Source of the DNA: 55-13 sp037190145
Lineage (GTDB): Bacteria > Armatimonadota > Fimbriimonadia > Fimbriimonadales > Fimbriimonadaceae
Direction of reading: 5' to 3'
DNA: 64,000 bases
Assembly: GCA_037190145.1 (NCBI GenBank)
Contig: JBBCJU010000004.1
Location: 186,001 to 250,000 of the forward strand
The translations under genes were made by a program, and so were the position numbers. Shown piece after piece: positions 57,947 through 64,000 of the stretch (positions are counted from its first letter, which is position 1; each line of letters opens with the position of its first letter). The notes below the pieces were generated by a model, which saw only the letters and a list, made by a program, of their open reading frames with translations, was not told the origin of the DNA and made no database searches.

Positions 57947-58944
57947 GCGGCAGCGATATCATGCCCCCGCTCCACTCTCTGAGTGACATTTACACCTTTG
58001 CTGGCAAGAATTCCGCGAAAGGTTCTGACTCGTTCCGCGGTGGGACGGGAGAACCCTTCTCCGGTATCTACCCAGTTGAACGGAATGAGGTTCACCACAT
58101 TGGGTGTTCCTTTGATGATTCGAGCCAGCTCGTGCGCTTGCTCTGGGGTGTCGGTTAAACCGTTAATCAAGAGGTACTCAATCGTGATCTTGCGTCCCGT
58201 TGCCCTCATGTAGTTCTTCATGGCCTGCACCACTTCCGCCACCGGCCATTTGTGGTTGACGGGCATTAAGCGATCTCGAATTTCATCCAGGGGAGAGTGC
58301 AGTGAAAGGGCGAGATGGATCGGGAGATTCTCTTTGGCGAGCTCATCAATCTGAGGGGCCAACCCGACCGTGCTTACCGTGAGGTGGCGATAGCTGAGGC
58401 CCACTTCATCGTGGAGCAGTTTTAAGCTCTTAACGACGTTCTTGTAGTTCAACAAAGGTTCCCCCATGCCCATAAAGACCACGTGGCTAATCCGTTTAGG
58501 ACTGAGTCGCTGGAGCTGCAAATACTGTCCAACAATCTCACCCGCAGTTAGGTTACGGTCAAATCCACCCAACCCGGTAGCACAGAACTTGCAGCCCATA
58601 GGACAGCCCACCTGGCTAGAAATGCAGCAGCTCACCCGATTCTCATAAGGAAGCAAGACGCACTCGTAGACCTGATTGTCCCCGTTATGGACCAGAAGCT
58701 TATCTACGTTGTCTGTACTGGTGCGGTGAGTGGCGATGGTTAAGGGCTGAACAACGTACTTTTCCGCGAGTTCATCCCGCAGAGATTGAGGGAGATCGCG
58801 CATATCGTCAAAGCTATCGACGGCGCGCTGATAAAGATGCAAAGCAATCTGTTTGCTGCGAAGACTCGCGTCTGACCGTTCGTCGAGAATCTCTTTGAGT
58901 TCCCCACGCGTCATCCCTACCAGGCTTGGCTTGGGTCCGGTCAC
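57868..58944 (-). CDS. rlmN: 23S rRNA A2503 / tRNA A37 C2-methyltransferase
   Basis: This 358-residue radical SAM enzyme has the cluster motif CPMGCKFC (Cys114, 118, 121), GMGEPLLN, the catalytic Cys in AAACGQL near the C-terminus and Cys in SCCIS. It starts at GTG 58944. It methylates A2503 of 23S rRNA and A37 of some tRNAs. It heads the Lpt operon and overlaps lptC by about 80 bp. Confidence 0.95.
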   Translation of the reverse strand: MTGPKPSLVGMTRGELKEILDERSDASLRSKQIALHLYQRAVDSFDDMRDLPQSLRDELAEKYVVQPLTIATHRTSTDNVDKLLVHNGDNQVYECVLLPYENRVSCCISSQVGCPMGCKFCATGLGGFDRNLTAGEIVGQYLQLQRLSPKRISHVVFMGMGEPLLNYKNVVKSLKLLHDEVGLSYRHLTVSTVGLAPQIDELAKENLPIHLALSLHSPLDEIRDRLMPVNHKWPVAEVVQAMKNYMRATGRKITIEYLLINGLTDTPEQAHELARIIKGTPNVVNLIPFNWVDTGEGFSRPTAERVRTFRGILASKGVNVTQRVERGHDIAAACGQLAGMHKGKFARRTPSATLPVVG

Positions 58945-58975
58945 TTACGGATTTTACCGTTTACTTGAAAATAGA

Positions 58976-59005
58976 AGGCCCCTCCGACCTAGATCGAAGG
59001 AGCCT
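58976..59005 (-). terminator. Terminator after the small lipoprotein gene
   Basis: On the minus strand AGGCTCCTTCGA pairs with TCGGAGGGGCCT (12 bp, two G-U) across a 6-nt loop and is followed by TCTATTTTC. It separates the small lipoprotein gene from rlmN. Confidence 0.72.
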
Positions 59006-59029
59006 GGACATTAACAGACGTCGTTTCTG

Positions 59030-59164
59030 TTACTTAGTCTCGCCTGCGGTTGCACCGGCAGTTGCGCCAGCTGTCTCAGCAGGAGTCTCTTCTGCAGGCT
59101 TGCTGCATCCGATCATAGCGCCAAGTACGGAAACGACCATCAAAATCGCGAAAATCTTCTTCAT
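59030..59164 (-). CDS. 44-residue lipoprotein
   Basis: This short gene encodes a signal sequence KKIFAILMVVSVLGAMIGC with a lipobox (MIGC), then about 24 residues rich in Ala, Thr and Glu with a tandem GATAGATAGET. GGAGG lies 11 nt before the ATG at 59164. It is too small for most gene finders. A terminator follows. Probably an entericidin-like or structural lipoprotein; function unknown. Confidence 0.75.
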   Translation of the reverse strand: MKKIFAILMVVSVLGAMIGCSKPAEETPAETAGATAGATAGETK

Positions 59165-59448
59165 AAACTTTTACACCTCCAAGTGTCCCAAACTCTCGGT
59201 GACCGAGAATCCAGTTGCAATCAGTTGAGCTGACTGCGCCACCGTTATACCATTTGTACAGACGGAGGATAGTCCCCAATTGCGACTAGATTATAAATCA
59301 GGGTCTACTCAGATGCAAGTAATTATCTTAGGATAATAGGACCAAGGTTCATCAAAAAGCCCAGATTAGGTTCAAATCAAGGGCTAGAGCGGTACCTACT
59401 GCCCCGTGAAGCTGAGTGAATCGCTAGGGTCCCAATCAATAAGGTAAA

Positions 59449-59532
59449 GTGATTTTGATGAACCGAGCGCTCATCCATACGACGGTTTCCTCGGCCCGCG
59501 CCGCCCGTCGTGCTGCCCGCCCCCGTATTTAG
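59449..59532 (+). CDS. Arginine-rich leader peptide upstream of argD-argF
   Basis: GTG 59449 (AAGG 4 nt before) or ATG 59458 starts a short frame that ends at TAG 59530. The ATG version has 24 residues with six Arg, five of them in the last 11 (RAARRAARPRI). The frame lies 100 bp ahead of a gene of arginine synthesis and is followed at once by a stable hairpin. This is the design of ribosome-mediated attenuation, with ribosome stalling at Arg codons when arginyl-tRNA is scarce. The 280 bp before it (59165-59448) hold no evident gene. Confidence 0.6.
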   Translation: MILMNRALIHTTVSSARAARRAARPRI

Positions 59533-59571
59533 GGCGCCGGCCACACTGCAAAGACGCTCGAACCGGTGCCC
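59532..59571 (+). promoter_or_regulatory. Attenuator-like hairpin after the leader peptide
   Basis: GGGCGCCGG (59532-59540) pairs with CCGGTGCCC (59563-59571), 9 bp with one G-U and a 22-nt loop. It begins within the leader's stop codon. A pyrimidine-rich CTTTTCTC follows about 10 nt later but there is no ideal T-run, so it could end transcription or hide the argD-argF start region. Confidence 0.5.
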
Positions 59572-59628
59572 AAGAACTTCGCTTTTCTCACAAAGCTGTG
59601 CTCTAACCTTTCTCAATAGACCCAAATC

Positions 59629-61743
59629 ATGCTGAAATTCGATACGATCAAATCCACTGACGAGCAGTTCGTCATGCAAACCTATAAGCGACTTCCCGCC
59701 CTTTTTGTGCAGGGTGCGGGGTGTTCGCTTTGGGATAACCGGGGGAACGAGTACCTTGACCTCCTAGCAGGTATTGCTGTTTGTAATTTAGGGCACTGTC
59801 ACCCAGCCGTGGTCAGCGCGATTACTCGCCAAGCTCAGCAGCTCATTCATGTATCTAACTTTGGTTTGACCGCTCCTCAGGCTCAGCTCGCCAAGAGGCT
59901 CTGTGAGCTCAGCGGAATGGACAAGGTCTTCTATGCCGTGTGTGGAGCTACCGCCAATGAAACGGCCCTTAAAATCGCAAAGAAGCATGGTTTAGCAAAG
60001 CGACCGGAGGGTGACTATGAGATCGTATCCCTTCTTAGATCGTTCCACGGTCGAACGCTTGGTGTTCTGTCGGCAACGGGACAGAGAAAGTATCAGCGCC
60101 CCTTCGAACCCTTGATTCCCGGCTTCAAGCATGTAGAAGTGAACGACATCGCCGCTCTGAAAGAAGCGGTTGGTCACAAGACAGCGGCAATCGTTTTCGA
60201 ACCGATTCAGGGTGAGGGAGGCGTCATGCCCCTCACAACCGAGTACCTGAGGGTTGCACGTGAACTTTGCGACGAATACGGTGCCCTTCTCATCTTGGAT
60301 GAAGTGCAGACCGGAGTGGGTCGAACCGGAACCTGGTTCCACTACCAACAGCACGGAATTGAGCCTGACGTCCTTTGTCTCGCCAAGGGACTTGGGAGCG
60401 GTGTACCGATTGGCGTTTGTCTGGCAAAAGGCAAAGCGGCTGAGCAACTAGAAGCAGGAGATCACGGAGCGACTTTTGGGGGTAATCCTCTCTCCTGTTC
60501 CGCGGGTCTTGCGGTGTTGGATGCTATCGAGCACTATGATTTGCTGGAGAATGCGAAAAATGTCGGCGCTTACCTGCAAGAAGGGTTGAAGCAACTTGGA
60601 GTTTTTGACATTGTCCGCGGATCCGGCCTGATGATTGGCGCCATTTTCAAGGAACCGATTGCTCGCGATATTGTTGCGAAGGCGTTTGATAAGAAACTGA
60701 TTATCAACGCAACCGATGAATACAGCTTGAGGTTTGTTCCGCCGCTCATCTTGACCTATGCTCAGGTAGATCAGGCACTGGGAATCTTGGCGGAGGTTTT
60801 GGAAGTCAAGGCACCTGTCTTGACGAGAACCGGAGCGGGAGCAGCGGTTGTCAAGCCAGCCTATCACGATGTGCTCAAGGTGGATGACCTGTCTGATGCG
60901 CAACTTGAAGAAGTGCTTGGATTGGCGAGCTTCCTGAAGCAACGCAGAAAAATTGCCCCATCTGTGATCACCCCCATCGAAGGACGATCGGTCGCGATGG
61001 TGTTTGAGAAGCCTTCTCTGCGGACTCGTGTTTCCTTTGAGACCGCGATTCGGGAGCTTGGTGGTCATCCAATCTATCTGAGCAAAGCAGATATTGGTCT
61101 GAATACTCGAGAGTCGGCGAAGGATATCGCGAGTAATTTGGCCCGCTGGTGCAGCATGATCGTGGCTCGACTGTATTGGCAAAAGGATCTAGAGTTGTTG
61201 GCTGACGTGGCGGATGTTCCGGTAATCAATGCGCTGACGGAGTTAGAGCATCCATGCCAGGCCCTCGCCGATATGTTAACGGTTCAGGAGGCTTTTGGAA
61301 CCGACAAGGTGAAGATCGCTTATGTGGGTGATGGAAACAACGTTTCACGCTCTCTTGCCAAGGTCGCAACAAGACTGGGTTATCCAATGACCATTTGTGG
61401 CCCCGCTAACTTCCGCTTGGAAGATATGCCAGGCCTGCACCAAACGGATGACCTTGAGGAAGGTCTTGCGGATGCAAGCGTGGTTTACACCGACGTTTGG
61501 ATTTCGATGGGTGATGAGCATGAGCAGGAGCACCGCATGAAAGTCTTCGCGGACTATCAGGTAAATGCTCGCGTTATGGAGATTGCAAACAAGGACTCCA
61601 TCTTCCTTCACTGCCTACCGGCGCGACGAGGCTATGAAGTCACTGACGAGGTTATTGATGGCAAGCACAGCCGCGTCGTGGATCAAGCTGAGAACCGGTT
61701 ACATGCGCAGAAGGCACTGTTGCAGCTTGTAATGGGGCTGTAA
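59629..61743 (+). CDS. argD-argF: Fused acetylornithine aminotransferase and ornithine carbamoyltransferase
   Basis: This 704-residue protein joins two arginine-pathway enzymes. Residues 1 to about 400 are ArgD (class III aminotransferase: LDLLAGIAVCNLGHCHPAV, LILDEVQTGVGRTG, PLP lysine in LAKGLGSGVPIG). Residues about 415-704 are ornithine carbamoyltransferase (carbamoyl-phosphate loop FEKPSLRTRVSFE, HPCQALADM, HCLPARRGYEV). The linker (APVLTRTGAGAAVVKPA) is short. The enzymes are not consecutive (ArgE/J acts between them). I see no stop or frameshift between them. Control by an arginine leader peptide is suspected. Confidence 0.93.
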   Translation: MLKFDTIKSTDEQFVMQTYKRLPALFVQGAGCSLWDNRGNEYLDLLAGIAVCNLGHCHPAVVSAITRQAQQLIHVSNFGLTAPQAQLAKRLCELSGMDKVFYAVCGATANETALKIAKKHGLAKRPEGDYEIVSLLRSFHGRTLGVLSATGQRKYQRPFEPLIPGFKHVEVNDIAALKEAVGHKTAAIVFEPIQGEGGVMPLTTEYLRVARELCDEYGALLILDEVQTGVGRTGTWFHYQQHGIEPDVLCLAKGLGSGVPIGVCLAKGKAAEQLEAGDHGATFGGNPLSCSAGLAVLDAIEHYDLLENAKNVGAYLQEGLKQLGVFDIVRGSGLMIGAIFKEPIARDIVAKAFDKKLIINATDEYSLRFVPPLILTYAQVDQALGILAEVLEVKAPVLTRTGAGAAVVKPAYHDVLKVDDLSDAQLEEVLGLASFLKQRRKIAPSVITPIEGRSVAMVFEKPSLRTRVSFETAIRELGGHPIYLSKADIGLNTRESAKDIASNLARWCSMIVARLYWQKDLELLADVADVPVINALTELEHPCQALADMLTVQEAFGTDKVKIAYVGDGNNVSRSLAKVATRLGYPMTICGPANFRLEDMPGLHQTDDLEEGLADASVVYTDVWISMGDEHEQEHRMKVFADYQVNARVMEIANKDSIFLHCLPARRGYEVTDEVIDGKHSRVVDQAENRLHAQKALLQLVMGL

Positions 61744-61749
61744 AACGAC

Positions 61750-61787
61750 AAATGCCCCATCGATCTGATGTGATCGATGGGGCATTT
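61750..61787. terminator. Bidirectional terminator between argD-argF and mscL
   Basis: A perfect 16-bp inverted repeat (AAATGCCCCATCGATC and its complement) around a 6-nt loop lies between convergent genes. A and T ends make it usable in both directions, though the T-runs are short. Confidence 0.85.
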
Positions 61788-61795
61788 AGGGGAGA

Positions 61796-62164
61796 TTAGC
61801 TCTTCGCTTTTAGCAAATCTCGGATTTCTGTCAGAAGAACTTCTTCGTTACTTGGCGGAGTTGGAGCCGCTTCTTCTGCTTTCTTGAAGCGGTTAGTGGC
61901 TTTGACCACTAAGAACAACGCGAATGCGACGATGAGGAAGTTGATCAGTGCGGTAATAAACATGCCGTACTTAATCGCAACTCCACTTATCTCGAAAGCC
62001 TTATCCTTGAAGTCGATCCCACCCGTGATCGCTCCGATAATGGGTGTGAAAATGTCGGCAACAATGCTGTTGATGACCGCACCAAAGGCCGCACCAAGAA
62101 CGACACCAATGGCCAGGTCCAACATATTGCCCTTAACCGCAAATTCTCTAAACTCCTTTAACAC
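61796..62164 (-). CDS. mscL: Large-conductance mechanosensitive channel
   Basis: This 122-residue channel has the MscL N-terminal helix and TM1 (KEFREFAVKGNMLDLAIGVVLGAAFGAVINSIVADIFTP), the periplasmic loop, TM2 (FITALINFLIVAFALFLVVKATNR) and a C-terminal helix. GTG 62164 is the start: AGGAGG is 8 nt upstream and the family N-terminus begins there. It opens under hypo-osmotic shock. Confidence 0.94.
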   Translation of the reverse strand: MLKEFREFAVKGNMLDLAIGVVLGAAFGAVINSIVADIFTPIIGAITGGIDFKDKAFEISGVAIKYGMFITALINFLIVAFALFLVVKATNRFKKAEEAAPTPPSNEEVLLTEIRDLLKAKS

Positions 62165-62256
62165 CGATAAATCCTCCTGGGCTGTTCCCGTGATAGGATG
62201 GACGAAGCGAAGGCTCGATCTGGGTCTAAATTCATCAGATAAGTACACTTTTACGT

Positions 62257-62952
62257 ATGGCGAAACTCCGGATATCTGAAATTTTTGCCAGCGTGCAAGG
62301 TGAGGGCATTTGGGTGGGCATCCCTTCGGTGTTCGTCAGGACGAGTGGTTGCAATTTGCGGTGCACTTGGTGCGATACCCCTTATGCAAGTTGGAGCCCT
62401 GAAGGGCCTGTCATGGAGCTAGGGCAGGTTCTGGAGAAGGTTCGAGAGCATGAGATACAACATGTGGTGTTGACGGGTGGGGAACCTATGCTCTTTGAGC
62501 CAATTGAAGAACTGGCAGGTTCCCTGAAGGCGCTTGGGCACACGATTACCATTGAGACAGCAGGCACGATACATCGTCATATCAAGTGCGACCTGATGTC
62601 TATCAGCCCAAAACTTGCGAACTCTACTCCTCCTGCCGATTCAGGTTGGAAGGAACGACACGAATCGACTCGCTTGGATCGAGAGCCACTCAAGCACCTT
62701 ATCCGGGACTACAACTGCCAGCTAAAGTTTGTGGTGAATCCGGACGTTCCGGGTGACCTGGCGGAGATTGAAGAGTTGCTTAAGGAGTTACCTTCCATAG
62801 AACCTAACCGGGTGCTCTTGATGGCAGAGGGTACAGACGCTGAAACCCTCCACCGGCGGATGCAAGATTTGGTTCCCATCTGTATGTCCAAAAATTGGAG
62901 ACTCACCCCGCGGATGCACGTCGATCTCTTTGGAAACACTCGGGGGACCTAA
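62257..62952 (+). CDS. queE: 7-carboxy-7-deazaguanine synthase
   Basis: This 231-residue radical SAM enzyme has SVQGEGIWVGIPSVFVRTSGCNLRCTWCD with the cluster Cys32, 36 and 39, HVVLTGGEP, and MHVDLFGNTRG at the C-terminus. It forms CDG in the preQ0/queuosine pathway. Its product feeds preQ0, the substrate expected for the DpdA-like protein of the prophage. It diverges from mscL. Confidence 0.94.
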   Translation: MAKLRISEIFASVQGEGIWVGIPSVFVRTSGCNLRCTWCDTPYASWSPEGPVMELGQVLEKVREHEIQHVVLTGGEPMLFEPIEELAGSLKALGHTITIETAGTIHRHIKCDLMSISPKLANSTPPADSGWKERHESTRLDREPLKHLIRDYNCQLKFVVNPDVPGDLAEIEELLKELPSIEPNRVLLMAEGTDAETLHRRMQDLVPICMSKNWRLTPRMHVDLFGNTRGT

Positions 62953-63009
62953 GGGACGGGAGGTTATAGGGGAGGGCAGTTGGCCGCGCTCCCGGTATCC
63001 TTCGATCTA

Positions 63010-63528
63010 ATGAGCGGAAAGTGGCCTCTTGTCATCCTTTTGTGTGCGTTTGGCACTTGCTTACTTGCGGTTCCTCTATTCATCTTCAGTCGTGTAGACA
63101 AGGATCGCATTGCCGTAATGGGGATGTGGAGCGGAGGCTTCTACGTGGATGAAGCTGAGGCCTTGCGGGGCTACCTGCAACTCTATCGGGGCAAGGACCG
63201 ATTCAAGATGAGGTTGGGTTCAAAAGATCAGGAGATTGAGTTCGAAGGAACCTGGAAGGTCAAAGGTTCGAGGATCGAGCTTCGGGCGAATGACATCAAG
63301 TTTCAGAATCCTTCCGTTGCGGATCAAAAGTCGCTTGGGCTATTAGTTTTGGATTCCGAGAAGGTTCGCGCTGCCTATGCAAAGCCGATAACTCTGGACC
63401 TCAAGGGGCAGGAGCTAGTTGGCCTGACGATCACATTGGATAAATTCCAGGGCAAACACCTATTCCGTAAGGGCGAAGTCACCCCAAATACTCAGAGAGC
63501 TTTGGATCAGATAAAAAATAAACGCTAA
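63010..63528 (+). CDS. Membrane-anchored protein of unknown function
   Basis: This 172-residue protein has one N-terminal hydrophobic helix (WPLVILLCAFGTCLLAVPLFIF). An exported domain rich in strands follows (FKMRLGSKDQEIEFEGTWKVKGSRIELRANDIKF), the pattern of small lipocalin-like or META-like proteins. ATG 63010 is preferred to an upstream TTG. The next gene encodes a similar domain type (strands with Lys/Gly), so they may be related. Confidence 0.62.
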   Translation: MSGKWPLVILLCAFGTCLLAVPLFIFSRVDKDRIAVMGMWSGGFYVDEAEALRGYLQLYRGKDRFKMRLGSKDQEIEFEGTWKVKGSRIELRANDIKFQNPSVADQKSLGLLVLDSEKVRAAYAKPITLDLKGQELVGLTITLDKFQGKHLFRKGEVTPNTQRALDQIKNKR

Positions 63529-63558
63529 GTTCCTGCAAGAAGGCGCATAATCTGCGAT

Positions 63559-64000
63559 ATGAAATCCCTTTCATTACTGGTCTTCCTCTTCTTGCTCTGT
63601 TTGGTTGGCTGTTCAGGTGGGCAAGCCTCACTCGTTGGTAAATACAAGAGTGAGATCAAGATGCCGGAGTCCGCAAAGGATGATCCAATGGCAAAGATGG
63701 CCGAGGGAATGATGGGATTTTTCCAGTTTGATCTGGAGCTTAAAGAAGAAAGTAAATTCACCATGACCGTTATGGGGATGCCGATCGAAGGGGATTGGGC
63801 TTTGAGCGGGAAGCAAATAACGCTCACTCCCAAGACTTTCATGGGATTGAATTCTGAAGAGATGAAGAAAGAGGGTGCGAAAAATGGCGGGACAATGGCC
63901 AAGTCTGGTGATATGGATAAGCCCTTTAAGCTGGAGATCCAATCTGATGGTAAGACGCTGAAGGCCATCGACGACATGGGTGGTCAAAAGGTGCCGGGCG
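63559..64000 (+). CDS. Lipoprotein of unknown function, cut by the window end
   Basis: The ATG at 63559 opens with a lipoprotein signal (KSLSLLVFLFLLCLVGC, lipobox LVGC). A domain with GKYKSEIKMPES, a Met/Lys-rich helix and strands EESKFTMTVMGMPIEGDWALSGKQITLTPKTF follows. The latter resembles the strand pattern of the gene before it, which suggests copies of an exported binding domain. The C-terminus is beyond the window. Confidence 0.7.
   Translation, partial: MKSLSLLVFLFLLCLVGCSGGQASLVGKYKSEIKMPESAKDDPMAKMAEGMMGFFQFDLELKEESKFTMTVMGMPIEGDWALSGKQITLTPKTFMGLNSEEMKKEGAKNGGTMAKSGDMDKPFKLEIQSDGKTLKAIDDMGGQKVPG

Overview
The window has two parts: an integrated phage-like element (1 to about 24.4 kb, its left end outside the window) and ordinary chromosome of a diderm bacterium (24.4-64 kb). 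The chromosome carries a complete Lpt lipopolysaccharide-export operon, ftsZ, typA, rlmN, dapF, mscL, queE and an ssrA gene, so the host is Gram-negative-type. The mixture (argD-argF fusion, ftsZ outside a dcw cluster, many unknown secreted proteins) would fit an Armatimonadota-like lineage, but that placement is a guess.

Element. A tyrosine integrase gene lies next to the 3' end of ssrA (tmRNA), so insertion was into the tmRNA gene. The immunity region (12.2-15.95 kb) holds two tandem LexA/CI-type (S24) repressors and an opposing two-gene unit (unknown gene plus HTH-ImmA/IrrE peptidase). Two early promoters leave this region in opposite directions. They share the same design: a TTTATA -35 box inside a TTTATAAA operator, 17 bp, then TATAAT. 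The leftward operon (12.2 to 2.4 kb) encodes DNA modification and replication proteins: a repeat-rich cytosine methyltransferase, a VRR nuclease, a gene that looks like a helicase/Gp37-68 chimera, an ASCH protein, a MazG-like protein, a lambda-O-like initiator with iteron-like repeats inside its own gene, a Mom-like protein and a LexA-like DNA-binding domain. A lambda pR'/tR'-like promoter plus terminator then precedes the lysis genes (GH25 lysozyme, YkuD-like enzyme, small membrane proteins). The rightward operon (15.97 to 24.34 kb) has tiny membrane proteins, Gp157, an unusual FtsK motor with a clamp-like N-terminus, a DnaQ-like exonuclease, SSB, a DpdA-like deazapurine transferase, an excisionase candidate and the integrase.

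Chromosome. From 24.8 kb: an MFS-HEAT fusion, a broken Fic gene, a metallopeptidase, a receiver protein, a rhomboid protease, purE, a PfkB kinase, an MshEN-FlhG pair, a thioesterase, dapF, a RAYT transposase flanked by two identical REP hairpins, ftsZ, a ROK kinase, two sensor kinases, a LON-domain protein, a pabA/trpG amidotransferase, trhO and typA. Next comes an eight-gene operon from rlmN through lptC, two LptA-like genes, lptB and lptF/G to a YqgF-like gene. The window ends with an arginine-rich leader peptide and hairpin in front of a fused argD-argF gene, then mscL and queE.

The most notable points are the three layers of DNA modification in the element, the chimeric gene, the origin-like repeats, the apparently leaderless phage promoters, the clamp-FtsK fusion, the candidate arginine attenuator and an apparent CTG start for lptF/G.
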